From NCBI RefSeq assembly GCF_030463535.1, contig NC_132879.1, forward strand, positions 39,524,597 to 39,588,596: 64,000 nt of DNA, read 5' to 3'. Position numbers and translations under genes: made by a program. Source of the stretch: Salminus brasiliensis. Taxonomy: Eukaryota; Chordata; Actinopteri; Characiformes; Bryconidae. This document shows, in pieces, positions 12,831-27,000 of this stretch (its first letter is position 1; every line of letters starts with the position of its first letter). A model generated the notes under the pieces. It was not told the DNA's origin, did not search any database, and saw only the letters and a program-made list of their open reading frames with translations.

Positions 12831-12839
12831 ATCTGGATC

Positions 12840-15400
12840 AGCCTGATGGTTCACACGGCGTATTACCATGCTGTACTGCACCCACAACACTGCTCCCAGG
12901 CCAGCATTTACCCACAAATATCTTGTCTTCCCAGCATGTATGGAAAAGAAACTGGGAATTCAAGCCGTTGCACACTCTTGACACTCTAGAGTGAAAGGTT
13001 GCTTAATCGACTTTTTTAAAACAGTAAAAACCTGAAAACGGTGCATTGTTGCTAGAAAGCCACTTTTACACTATCACTGATGGCAGCTCAGGAGAAATGA
13101 TGATCATATTATTAGTAGTAAGGCGGTGGTAAGGGCAGCTGTTCATTAGCGTCCTGGTGACAGTAAGCCAAAAGTAATAGTACACAGTCTTCAAGAGAAC
13201 ACTGACTATTAAGACATTTAAATAAGCTTTGGTATGGCGACATGTTCAATACTGTTAAGAAAATGTTGTATAAACCAAAGAAAATACTTTATTATTAAAA
13301 ATTGACATCAGAGATCTGGCATTTTGTTTCAGCAAAAAGTGGTTGCCTTCTCTCTTGGCCACTGAGAGAAGAAAGAGTGGTTAAATATGTAATTCAGCAT
13401 TTTCTATTCTTTGATAATCTTATGTTCCGTTGGATTGAGATCACAGTGTGACAATAACATCCTACTAGTAGTCATTTTGAAAGGATTTATACTCACATAT
13501 TGTAATAGCAGGCATAGGGTACACTATTTTAAGGTATACATCTTAACATTTAGGAATTCTTTTATGAAACTGAGTTTCTGTCTTATTAAAAAAGAAATTC
13601 TACAGGAAATGAATTCAATGCTGGTGGAAGCTGGTTTATGCTGGTCTGATGCTAGTGCTGGTTGACCAGCATACCAGTGTCGAAAAGTTGCTAGTGATCA
13701 CTATACCAGTGTTCAAAACACAGTATAGTTTCAACATAAGAAAAGCAATTCAAGAATGCGTGTCAGCAGATTCCAAAAAAAAAAAAAAAAACATGTGTTA
13801 CATAACTGGAATGATTACAGTCTATGTTTAGAAATTGTTTAGTTTTGGTGAAGTTAATCTGATTATAAAATCTGGGCAAGCAAGTGCAACATTTGTGATC
13901 TTGTGAACTTTCTTGGACTTCCAACCACAGATGGTATTGGGGACCTAACTCACAGTATCCAAATGATGAGAGCAACACTTGGGAGTCACAAAATAAAATT
14001 CCAAATGTCTTGAAAAACAATAAAAGAATTTTCTAATTAAATAAACTTAAAAATAATGAATTTGACTTGCATGTACCATACGGATCTTTAAATACTTTTG
14101 TAATAGCTACTTTGCAACGTCCAGGACTCCAAGCTCTCTATTGAAAAATAGATTGGTTCGAAAGGTTTATAAATGGAGCCCTCTAGTGGCCTGGGGTCCG
14201 AAAGAGGGCAAAACGTATGCAGCCCATAAGGTGCAAACAAGAAGCTCTGTTTGTTAGCAATAACTAGTCATTAATAATGCCTGTCAGGATGTGTCTGTGT
14301 ACATTTGGCATAAGTGATTACACCTGCTTCAGTATGACGAAGTGGAAACAGCCTTAATGTGGGTCTTCCTCATGCCTTACATTCTGTTTCAGGTGTTGTT
14401 AAACAGGTCTTGGGTATTTTTATCACTGTCGAGTCATTTTGGGGCATTTCTATTGCTCCACTCTTTAAGACATTCTAACACAATATCAAGAACAACTTGA
14501 AGATTGTCAAAAAGTTAAAAATCGATACAGGGTTTGGCATGACTCTTTTTTGGCCAACAATCAAATCAAATCATAATCAGAGAGTAAAGTCAAGTGAAAA
14601 GTGTTAGCTGATTTATTAGTGTGGTAGGGCCATTCATTCACATTGATTTATCAACGTTCAACAACATATTATTATGGGCATTTTCCTAGATTTTAGGGGC
14701 AAAACATATTTAATATTTGAGGCATTTTTGAATGATGAACCTGTTTGCTGCTTACAACAGCTGCAATAAACACAGGGTGAGCATTATTATAAACTACATA
14801 CATACATAAATTACATCCTTACTTTCTCCGTATATCATGATCCTCCATCCCTCGCATCAACAGTGCTGCAGCCAATACATGCAATTGACTGGAACGGAAA
14901 TTCAGACACCGGTCAAATTCCCGTAAAGCAAGAAACCTTTATTATTTTTATTATTTTTATGATGATGATGATGATGATTATTATTATTATTATTATTATT
15001 ATTGTTGTTGTTGTTGTTGTTGTTATACTATCATCCACCTGCTGGTTACAACTGGTAGTGTATGTGCAATAAGAACATAAAATGATCATATAAAATAAAA
15101 TAAATAGCGGTAAATACATACTGAATTTTGGCAACATTACGCATGACTTAGACGATCCAAAGAACCATAGACACTTGTGATTTTTTCACAAAATCGCAGT
15201 ATATATATATATTAATATTACTTTTCATATTGTATTTCATTTGACATTAGCTACTGATACTGAATAAAAATATTACTCTTTTCCTTTATGTCACATTAAG
15301 ACAAAAAAACAACAACAACAACAACAACAAAAAAACAATTCTACAATTCACCCGAAAATGAGGGATTTTGCCAACATGGCAACAGCGCTGTTTACCCTTC
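12840..15400. other. Non-coding DNA upstream of gene A
   Basis: AT-rich with no supported exon. Contains a triplet microsatellite block at 14961-15025. Confidence 0.55.
14961..15025. repeat. Compound triplet microsatellite
   Basis: GAT units pass into TTA units and then TTG units without a gap. Confidence 0.95.
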
Positions 15401-15418
15401 CCAGTCCTCATGGTTAGG

Positions 15419-15428
15419 TTTCGTTTTC
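15419..15428 (+). promoter_or_regulatory. ISRE-like element of gene A
   Basis: TTTCGTTTTC matches the interferon-stimulated response element core TTTCNNTTTC exactly. A further TTTC at 15430-15433 extends it. It ends 70 bases before the gene A start codon. The same ten bases occur upstream of gene B. Binding by IRF/ISGF3 factors is inferred from the family of sites. Confidence 0.7.
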
Positions 15429-15497
15429 CTTTCGTCAGTAGTGCTCTTGTACTCCATGTAAGTCTGAAAGCAACCAGATCTAACTTCAACTTCCAAC

Positions 15498-15787
15498 ATG
15501 ACGGAGTCTGACTGTATGAAGCTGATATGTGCTCGAAACGGAGCTATGAGCTACGACGAGCTGATACCCCAGTTCAGAAACAATCCCGTTTCTCTGATGT
15601 TCGGCGACAGCGTTGAGAGCATTATAGAAGACAGTGAATCGCTGGTTACCGTTTTTCTCAACGGACAGAAAACCGTCGTCGCTAAAAGCCCAGTGAAGCT
15701 GTGCAGAGCAAAGGACTGCTGTGGCTGCACGAATTTACACCTGTGTAAATTTTTCCTGTTTGGGGACTGTCCTTTCAGCAGAGGAAG
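15498..15787 (+). CDS. parp12: Gene A exon 1: N-terminal domain and first zinc finger
   Basis: Encodes residues 1-97. The start [15 protein letters not shown] aligns with the N-terminus of genes B and C and with the ILCAHGGRM-type start of ZAP. Finger 1 reads C-x4-C-x2-C-x3-H, and finger 2 begins at [12 protein letters not shown]. The donor is GGAAG/GTAAGG, leaving phase 2. Confidence 0.9.
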
Positions 15788-18700
15788 GTAAGGACACGGT
15801 GAGATACAGTCGAGGTTAGCGTCCGTGAACGAGGAACGTGTTCCTGTTTGTAAAAGGCTCGTCTCTGTGTTCATGGTGAGATTAGACTAGGTATCAGGCC
15901 ATAGGTCTACCGTCTTCGGCCTACATTTCAGATAGGAAGTTCAATATGTTCAATAAAGCTTTGGTTTTCTGTTAAGGATCTATTGAAACTGAGAATTATT
16001 CACAATTTAACCCATTTAACCACATTATTGAATACTACTACTACTGACTACTTCTGACATTACTTGTTTTCACTGTACAAATCCTACTTGTTATTTTACA
16101 GTAATGCAGAAGTCTGACCACCCCTGTTCATATGACGTTTGTCCTCTACAGAGAACACACTTATGCACATTTAGTGCACAATTACTGTTTATTTGCTTAA
16201 TTGACCATATTGAATGAAAACAATAATACACATGAAATCAGATGAGGCATAAACAATGGTTATGACACTTTTCATATACATTTAAATATGTTTAATTCAG
16301 AAGAAAAATAAAAACTGCTTGAGGTTGAGGATGTGTAACTTTGTAATTTGTTTTACTTAGAAACAAGACTTTTTAACAGGTTTAGGGTTCCAGACATTTG
16401 CATATTACTGTATATGCACAGACAAATGCAAAGATTTTTGTAAACTAGCCATAGTACTGCCCTACTCGAGCTTCATTTGCTGGAGCAGGTTGTGAAAGTT
16501 GATATATGGCATATGAGTGATATATTTGACAGTGATTCCTAAAACCTGTGGAATCACCACTCAAAAACCATGAACAGAATTGAAGTTCTTCTGTTGCGTC
16601 AGAGAAATGCTCTAAATGATCTCCAGTCCTATGTTCACAGGGCTCGTGAATAACTGTGAACCACATGTTCATGATTTCACTGCTGGTTCTTTCATCAAGA
16701 TCAGCTGGACTGTTGAGATAAAGGTGGATAAAGTGTGCCAGAGACCGTGTTATAATGTACGTGTCTTGTCGCTGTGGCATGTTCTCTGGTCTAAACTTTA
16801 TTTTTATTTGAAAACTTGTTAGTCTTATTCTTATACTCTTATTACTCTTAAGAGTAGACTAATGCCAGGTGGAATAAAAACACTTTCAAATTATGGTTAT
16901 TTGTCTTAGCTTAGCTTATTGTATTTACTCAGTTGCATGCTCCTCCACTTCTCAATCTGACATGCTATAAACTTAATATCTCTACCTACCATGTCACATG
17001 ACAAAGTTTCCACACCCCACCACCACTCTCTCTTGCCCTTAATTTACTCTTATCTCAGGCACGGCTCCATTTATTATGTGTGTGTGGTTGGGGGGGGGGG
17101 CATAGTAGCAGAACTCCAGTCTAAGTTCCCTCCCTCTTACAGTCGTTCTTTGTGTCTGCTGTACCATGTCCTCACTCTTACAGCCATACTTTCTTCTCCC
17201 ATCATATGACATCCCATCGTAAACCTTTCAGAATGTTTTCTCCTTCTGCAAAGCAACCAGTCTGGAGATACAACAGTGACATCTTTCAAAATTAAACACT
17301 GTCAAAATAACTCCTAAAATAACTTGTATTGCTCTGCAGGCGAAGATGCCGATTTTGCCATGACCTGCACTCAGAACAGAACAGCCACGTCCTGCTGAAT
17401 AACGGCTTGAGCCAGTTGGACAAGAGAGAGCTTTGCATCCTTCTTCTCCAGAGTGACACCAGCCTCCTACCTCCTGTAAACATCATACACCTTCACTTCA
17501 ATCATACTTCTCAGTCATAATTAGCTTTCTTTAAATGTTCAGCTTGGGGTACACTTTTTGAACAGCCATTCTGAACTGTTCTAACTTGCATGTTGTATGC
17601 TTCTAAGGAAGTGATTTGGCATGGGAAAAAGCCCCAGCAACAAGGTGGAAATGATTATTGCTTTTAAAACTAATACACTACAACTCAGTATACCGTTAAA
17701 AATATGTAATACGTTTGGCATTTCTGCTGTTCCACTGTTCGTGGTCTGCAGCAAAAAAAGCACAGAACATGTCCAAAATGTCTTGGTACACTGAAGCATT
17801 AAGAGTTCCCCTCACTAAAACTAAGAGGCCTATAGGCCAGCCCTTGAAAAATAAAGTTAGACTTCATAGCTGGCACAGTTCATTCAAACATTTTCCTGAC
17901 ATTCTTTAAACCCAGACTCGTCCACTGTAACTTTACGTGTTCTGAGTTGTTGTGGTACCTAAGCGCCTCCACTCTTTAATAATACGACTTACAGTTGAAG
18001 GGAAGAAATTTCATAGAGTTACTTGTTGCCACGGTGGCATCCTATTACAACACCGAGCTGAAATTCAGTGAGCTCTTTAGAAATACCCAATCTTTAGGAC
18101 ACAACATGGGTTACTGTGAAAGGTAAAAATGAACAAAACTTCACTGTGTGGCCAGTAGCAGCCATTTTAGACATTTAGTATTTTACTGAATTTCTTTTTG
18201 TGAGCATGGATGTCACACAGGCATATGCACTTATACACTGTGTGCAGAATTATTAGGCAAATGAGTATTTTGATCACATCATCCTTTTTATACATGTTGT
18301 CCTACTCCAAGCTCTATAGGCTTGAAAGCCAACTATCAATCAAGTAAATCAGGTGATGTGCATCTCTGTAATGATAAGGGGTGTGGTCTAATGACATCAA
18401 CACCCTATATAAGGTGTGCTTAATTATTAGGCAACTTCCTTTCCTTTCGGCAAAATGGGTCAGAAGAGAGATTTGACGGACTCTGAAAAGTCAAAAATTG
18501 TGAGATGTCTTGCAGAGGGATGCAGCAGTCTTGAAATTGCCAAACTTTTGAAGCGCGATCGCCAAACAATCAAGCGTTTAATGGCAAATAGCCAACAGGG
18601 TCGCAAGAAATGTGTTGGAAAAAAAAGCTGCAAAATAAGTGCCCATGAATTGAGGAAAATCAAGTGTGAAGCTGCGAAGATGCCATTTGCCACCAGTTTT

Positions 18701-21015
18701 GCCATATTTCAGAGCTGCAACGTTACTGGAGTATCAAAAAGCACAAGGTGTGCGATACTCAGGGACATGGCCAAGGTAAGGAAGGCTGAAAAACGACCAC
18801 CTTTGAACAAGAAACATAAGATAAAATGTCAAGACTGGGCCAAGAAATATCTTAAGACTGATTTTTCTAAGGTTTTATGGACTGATGAAATGCGAGTGAC
18901 TCTTGATGGGCCAGATGGATGGGCCCGAGGCTGGATCAGTAAAGGGAAGAGAGCTCCACTCCGACTCAGACGCCAGCAAGGTGGAGGTGGGGTACTGGTA
19001 TGGGCTGGTATCATCAAAGATGAACTTGTGGGACCTTTTCGGGTTGAGGATGGAGTGAAGCTCAACTCCCAGACCTACTGCCAGTTTCTGGAAGACACCT
19101 TCTTCAAGCAGTGGTACAGAAAGAAGTCGGTATCGTTCAAGAAAAACATGATTTTCATGCAGGACAATGCTCCATCACATGCATCCAAATACTCCACAGC
19201 GTGGCTGGCCAGTAAGGGTCTAATAGAAGAAACAATGATGACATGGCCCCCTTGTTTACCTGATCTGAACCCCATAGAGAACCTGTGGTCCCTCATAAAA
19301 TGTGAGATCTACAGGGAGGAAAAACAGTACACCTCTCTGAGTGTCTGGGAGGCTGTGGTGTCTGCTGCACGCAATGTTGATCGTAAACAGATCAAGCAGC
19401 TGACAGTATCTATGGATGGAAGGCTTTTGAGTGTCATTGTAAAGAAAGGTGGCTATATTGGTCACTGATTTGTTTTTGGTTTTGTTTTTGAATGTCAGAA
19501 ATGTTTATTTCTAAATTTTGTGTTATATTGGTTTACCTGGTGAAAATAAACAAGTGAGATGGGTATATACAGTGGGGAAAAAAGTATTTAGTCAGTCACC
19601 AATTGTCCAAAAGTTCTCCCACTTAAAAAATGAGAGAGGCCTGCAATTGACATCATAGGTAGACCTCTACTATGAGAGACAAAATCAGAAAAAAAATCAG
19701 AAAACCACATTGTCTGATTTTTAAAGAATTTATTTGGAAATAATGGTGGAAAATAAGTATTTGGTCACCTACAAACAAGCAAGATTTCTGGCTGTCACAG
19801 ACCTGTAACTTCTTCTTTAAGAGGCTTCTCTGTCCTCCACTCATTACCTGTATTAATGGCACCTGTTTGAACTCGTTAACAGTATAAAAGACACCTGCCC
19901 ACAACCTCAAACAGTCACACTCCAAACTCCACTATGGGGAAGACCAAAGAGCTGTCGAAGGACTCCAGAAACAAAATTGTAGACCTGCACCAGGCTGGGA
20001 AGACTGAATCTGCAATAGGCAAGCAGCTTGTGTGAAGAAATCTACTGTGGGAGCAATAATCAGAAAATGGGAGACCTACAAGACCACTGCTAATCTCCCT
20101 TGATCAGGGGCTCCACGCAAGATCTCAGCCCGTTGGGTCAAAATGATCACAAGAACAGTGAGCAAAAATCCCAGAACCACACGGGGGGGACCTAATGAAT
20201 GACCTGCAGAAAGCTGGGACCAACGTTACAAAGGCTACCGTCAGTAACACACTACGCCGTCAGGGACTCAGATCTTGCAGTGCCAGACGTGTTCCCCTGC
20301 TTAAGCCAGTACATATCCGGGCGTGTCTGAAGTTTGCTAGAGAGCATTTGGATGTTCCGAAGAGAATGTCTTATGGTCAGATGAAACCAAAGTAGAACTG
20401 TTTGGTACAAACACAACTCGTTGTGTTTGGAGGAGAGCGAATGCTGAGTTGCATCCAAAGAACACCATACCAACTGTGAAGCATGCTTTGGGGCTGTTTC
20501 TCTGCAAAGGGACCAGGGCGACAGGTCAGTGTACATGAAAGAATGAATGTGGCTATGTATTGTGAGATTTTGAGTGCAAACCTCCTTCCATCAGCAAGGG
20601 CATTGAAGATGAAACATGGCTGGGTCTTTTAGCATGACAATGATCCCAAGCACAATGCCAGGGCAACAAAGAAGTGGCTTCGTAAGAAGCATTTTAAGGT
20701 CCTGGAGTGGCCTAGCCAGTCTCCAGATCTCAACCCCATAGAAAACCTTTGGAGGGAGTTGAAAGTCCGTGTTGCCCGCCGACAGCCCCAAAACATCACT
20801 GCTCTAGAGGAGATCTGCATGGAGGAATGGGCCAACCAGCATTGTGGATGACTCCACCCACCCTTCACACAGACTGTTCTCCCTCCTGCCATCAGGAAGA
20901 AGGTACCACAGCATCCGGTCCAACACGACCAGACTCTGCAACGGCTTCTTCCCCCAAGCCATCAGACTCCTCAACACAACTCAACTTCTGAACTGATATC
21001 TTTCTGGTACATGTA

Positions 21016-21057
<42 letters not shown>

Positions 21058-24000
21058 ATTTACCCCAGGAAAAAAGGGGAAGCATTTTTGCACAAAGCAT
21101 TGCACTAATAACTTTACTACCTCACTGGACTCTATTTATTACACATTGCACAATTTGCACACTACCGGCAATTATTTATTATTCTCTGGTCTGTACTGTG
21201 TTGTGTTGTCTGTCCGCACTTGTTTGTTTGTGTTGCACTTGTGTCTTGTATGCACTGTCTATGTTGCACCATGGTCCTGGAGGAACGTTGTTTCATTTCA
21301 CTGTGTACTCTGTATGTAGTTGAAATGACAATAAAACCCACTTGACTTGACTTACCAGCAACGGTGTGTGCCAACCTTGTGAAGACTTACAGAAAACGTT
21401 TGACCTCTGTCATTGCCAACAAAGGATATATAACAACATATTGAGATGAACTTTGAGATGAATTTTCCACTATTATTTGCTAATAAATTCTTTAAAAATC
21501 AGACAATGTGATTTTCTGATTTTTTCCCCTTATTCTGATTATTTTTCCCCTCTCATAGTTGAGGTCTACCTATGATGTCAATTACAGGCCTCTATCATCT
21601 TTTTAAGTGGGAGAACTTGCACAATTGGTGACTGACTAAATATTTTTTTTCCCCACTGTATTTGTTTTTTATTAAGTTGCCTAATAATTCTGCACAGTAA
21701 TAGTTACCTGCACAAATAGATATCCTCCTAAGATAGCCAAATCTAAAAAAAAAACCCACTCCAACTTCCAAAAATATTAAGCTTTGATGTGAGTCTTTTG
21801 GGTTGATTGAGAACATAGTTGTTCAATAATAAAAAGAATCCTCTCAAATACAACTTGCCTAATAATTCTGCACACACTGTAAACAGATTACATTAGACGC
21901 TTCATTTCAAAACACATTTCACACGACACGAAGGGGCTCCAAAGTCAGCACCACGTTGATCTAAAATGCTAGCCACTGTAAAGTGCATTTTTATAGCCCA
22001 CAGTACATCATATTGTATCCTAAACCACACTGACTAGTCTGCACAACGGTAATGATGACCTGGATCTGGTTTGAGTGGGCTAAGAAAAGTCTTTAACAAT
22101 TTGAGTGACTATTGACATCTAGTGTTTGTCACCTATAATAGCCTAATAGCTCCAGTGCTGTCTCCAAGATGCCAATTTTCTGTCTTGTCTGGTCGACTAC
22201 ATCTGTGTTAGAGACCTTTTTGCAAGTTTTAACTCCAACTCAAATATAACATTTCCCATTCAGCCAATCAAGACTAGTAAATTGATGTATCAGGTGGGGT
22301 TGGATCTAAGGTCTGTGGGAATGTAGCTCTCTAGGAGCACTGATGTAAACTCTCAGGTGTTATCATCTCTCTGTTTCTTTCTCACTCAGGTGTGCCATTC
22401 CTACAACAATGGCACAGGTCCGTACGGGCGATGTCAGGATGGTGACAACTGTAAGAGGCTGCACATCTGTGAGAAATACCTCAGAGAGCCGTGCCAGTGT
22501 CCACGCTCACACGACTTCTATGAGCCTCATCCTCTGAGAACACTGCAGGAGAGGGGTGTGCCCCATGAGCTCCTGCCATGTATGAAGGATGTGTACGCTC
22601 ACATTGAAGTCTTAAGGAGCCAGAACAAAAACAGACCACCTCGAAACAGTTGGCAGAGAACCAACAAAGGCTCTAGCCAACCACAGCAGGCATCAGCCAA
22701 TGCTAATATTAACGCAGAGCAGAGAGCCAGTGTGAGTTCAAACTCCAGAGCTCCTCAGTACTCAGCAGGTAAAGTTACAGTCTATTTATTAGCTTCCATC
22801 TTATTAAATTATGAGGCTGTTCCTAAACAAGTGGGAGCCAGGATGGGCTCTGTAATATTCACAAGTTTGGCATCAAGTGTAAATGTTGATACAGTGAGCT
22901 ATGTAGTGTAGCATATCGCACATGAGTTTGCATCCTGAAAAAGCAAGTATACCAAGGCTCTTAGAGCAACGGCAAAAAAAACCTGACTATTTGCCTTTTT
23001 CTGCAAGCTCCCTAGAGCACATACTGCTGGCAGATTAGAAATTGACTGGAAATTGACAGAATATTTTCTTACTGGTTTAAACGCTGCCAGAGGTGCAACA
23101 TTGCATGCATGTTTACACTGCACATAGTAAAATTTGTAAAATTGTTCATGAGTGAGCATGCAAGCTGTTTCTGAGTGCACTCTGAATCAGTAAGCCCTTA
23201 TTATTCTGTATTTTAATTAGAGTACCCTTAAAACATTTTTATTAATGTGTTTTCATATTCAACCTAAGAGTTTCTGACAGGTTATTAATAGTGGAAAGTA
23301 GATTCAAATGCAGAAATAGTGGTGAGACAAAACAGCGAGACTGACCAGCTATGTGTGACAACCTAAACCCAACAGGCACTTTACCCAACATCCTTTACTA
23401 AATGCATGTGTCCACTGACAACAGGAACAACTTTCGCCAAGTGAAGACTACTAACGGCATCCAAATAGAACAGTGAAGTTTTGGAAAAACAACAAAAAAA
23501 GCTTAAACTCAAAAAATCTCAGCCTAACAGGCTAGCTACTGCCATGGTAGGCAAGTGACATAACTACAATAGCTCTAACTTTCATTCCCAGTGATGAGAC
23601 TTCTAATGTTAATATCTGTTTTTAGTAGTTAAGTTTAAGTAAGTTTGTGACATAGCCCCACTTCTGTTTATTTATTTATTTGTTTAATTACTGTGTATGC
23701 ATTAGTTATTTCCGTATTCTATGCTTTTGCTGATATTTGTTTTGTTGTCCGGTGTCGATCAGGAAAGGATCCCCTTTGGAGTCTTGGTTCCTCTTAAGCT
23801 TTCTTCTTCTCGTTCTGAGGAAGTTTTTTCTTGCCACTGTCACCAACTTATTGACAGTAACCAACCTATTTTATCTGTAGTATTACCAAATTTAAGAGCT
23901 TTGTGTCCTTATGTGCCAGTCTGTATGATGAACCTGGCATGATAATCAGTTTGCTTTCCAGTGAGTTTTTAGATTTCAAAGTAAACAGTGCCTATGTAAA

Positions 24001-27000
24001 GTGCATCATGCATGCAAAACAAGCTTTTTGCTTGAATGGGAATTCTACATACTAATTTAACTAAATATCCAAAATAATGAAATGGTTAAGATGTCAACAA
24101 AGTCAATAAAAGTGTTTTCCAGTGTGAAAGATTTTGATCTAGAGAAACCTCAAAGTACCGCCTGATGTCTAAGACATGATTCTACAAAAAGATTTTAGAC
24201 ATAATGTATTTTTAAGTGAATGCATGTCAGAAAGGACAGTAAGGTTAATATTATTAAAACTCATCACTTGTAGGTTCACTAGTGGATGTGAATTGTGAGT
24301 AAAATACACTTGCTTTGAAGACACAGAGACCCCAAGGTCCTATCATCATCACTGTATTTTCTCTCTAAAAACAAAAAAACACATTTCACATCAAATCAGT
24401 CACAATGACTTTGTTAACATCTCACTGATTTATTTATGTACAGGTTTTGAAAACATGATAAATATGAGGATTTTTTGTAGCAGCTATATTGAATACCATC
24501 TCTATGGAATATGTCATACAGGAATCACTGCCCTTTTTATATGATTATAGAGAGGGTAGTTTCCCAGTTAAGCTCTAGATTTTGGAATGTAGCTGACCTT
24601 TACATGATTCTAGGTTTAATCTCATTGAATGAAAAATTACACCTCTTTCTGTTTCCCCAGAAAAAAAAGAGATCTGCATGTACTTTGTCAAAGGAAGCTG
24701 CAAGCATAGTGGTAAGTCCAACATCTATTTTTTAAATTATGGTCTGAATAGAATGTAAACTTTTTTTTAAAAAGTTCATGTTTGAATTCAAAATGGATGA
24801 TAAAATCTCTCAAAAAATAAGTTCATAATCAGATCTTAATATTTACTTTCCTGCAGATAGGTGTATAAGGGAGCACTCAAAACTGCCCTACAAGTGGGAG
24901 TTTAAAAATGGGGATGCCTGGGCAGCTCTTCCTAACAATGAAGAGATTGAAAAAGATTACTGCAACCCAGCAAAGACATACAGGTAGGATGCGTTTGGAC
25001 TGTTAAACCTCACACAATACTTTAAAGGAATAGTTTGGGGGAAAATCTGATTTATTACTATTACTTACTCCAAATGCTGTTGATCAGCCACAACATGTTA
25101 GTGTGTTAGTATAGTATAGAAAGGGAGATGCTAAGGTAACGTGGCTAACCAATACTGGACTTATCTATCTCATACCAATCTAATTTCCATAACTACACCG
25201 CCTAAACGTCTCTCTCCCGTTTAACACACAATAGTAGCATTGGTTAGACTCATTCTCAGCCAGTTAACCGACACAACGGTGATAATACTTGTGTTGGGAG
25301 TCCACAAGCTTGAGTATAAAATATGTAAAAGTGTATCCACCTTTCCATTCTCTGTGTGTTTTGCAACCTGTACTTATATTACTCAGCTATGCTGTTACTG
25401 TACCTTTAAGATTTAAAACATGCTGCAAAATTGCTGAGAAATCAATTTATCCTATACATTTTCAAGACTCAGACCCTGAGGTAAAAAAAATCATAATTTG
25501 CTCTTTGTTAAAGCTCTGGCCCTGATCCAGTGTATTTCGATACAATGACCCGTGGATCTTACACCGTGAGGCGTCTCTCTACAGTCTCCTCAGTTGTCCA
25601 ACCCCACTTCATCCTCACCACCACCTGGACCTGGTATTGGGAGGATGAGTTTGGGAACTGGATCCAGTACGCATCAGCAGTAAGTTACAGTGTTAAGATA
25701 TTAATTGGGGTTCAGTGCCAGCAAAAGATAGCAATAAATAACAACATTGTCTCACATAGAAATATGATCATATAGGTTGATTGTTTCAGTTCAAAAATAC
25801 AGCCTATTTGGTCCTATTTCTGTCCATCCTCTAGTAGCGAACACAAACACATGGATGAAGAACAAGTGATAAAACAGGAGATTGTGTCGAAGAAATTCCT
25901 GCTATTTATGAATGTTTTAATGGACCAAACGTACTAGAGAAATAGTATGGATTCATCAGTTGAGTGTGGTTAAGGTTAGAATAAAGGTTTAGAATAAGTG
26001 TTAAGATTAGGTTCAGATTAAGTGTAGGTGTGGACATATAGATGTGAGTCCCTTGTAATTTTTTCTTTGTTGCCAGAGGTCACGTTTCCCCTTAACGTAA
26101 ACATGGGTCATTTTACAAGATGAAACAAACGATTAATGTGGACATACATAGTACTGTGCGAAAGTCTTGGGCAATGACAACAATTGTAAAAACTGCTGTG
26201 TTAGCAGTTTTGACTGTAAAAATACCATTACAGTAAATGTCAACATTAGAAAAACACAGTTAGAAGAGTTTGGTTGCTGCCTTATCTGTTCACTTAGTAC
26301 TATTTATTGGATGGTAACTGGAGAAAACTTGAACAAAATAGTTAAGCTCACACATTAAATCACTTTGGATTGTTTGTGTTCTTTTGTGTTTACTCTAAGG
26401 CTTTTCTTACATATAAATACTTTCCATATAGTAGCTTTACATATCATGTATCAGTTTCTTAGAAGACCCTAAAGAAATGTCAACAATGCTGTTAGAGTGC
26501 AACCAATGGGGGTGTAAGCATATATAATGAAGGTGTTTTATAGAATGGAGTTCAGAATCACCTGTTCCATCATATGTCTTTGCTTTTCAGAGTGGAGGCC
26601 ACAACACAGCTTCCATCACCAGTGAGGACCTGGAGCAGAAATATATACAAGACAACAAAGCAGTAGTGGACTTTACTGCTGGCTCACAATCATATACGCT
26701 CAGCTTCCGAGGTACCATAAAACACTGTTTATCAGAATGTAAATAATCTTTACAGTTAATGAAGCTAGTCTGTATTTACTCCATGATGATGCATACACAA
26801 TTGCTTATAATTCTTAGATGCAGTATTTCTGGTAACACAGTATACAGATATACAGTATATATCATGAGGCATGGGAAACATTGTTAATTGCCACAAAGTA
26901 TAACAGTAACAGTATAATAATACATAGTTTGTAGCTCACTCTGACACATGGATGTTCTTGCACAGTTGTTTCTTTACCTAAAGAGTTGATCACCATGTTA

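Larger units (their letters stand above)
18236..21879 (+). mobile_element. DD37E Tc1/mariner element, interrupted by a nested element
   Basis: The ends carry near-perfect inverted repeats (GTGCAGAATTATTAGGCAA and its complement) flanked by TA. A second inner copy of the repeat lies at each side (about 18420-18435 and 21674-21698), an IR/DR layout. Removing the nested insertion leaves about 1.55 kb, a normal autonomous length. It sits in intron 2 of gene A in the same orientation as the gene. Confidence 0.9.
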
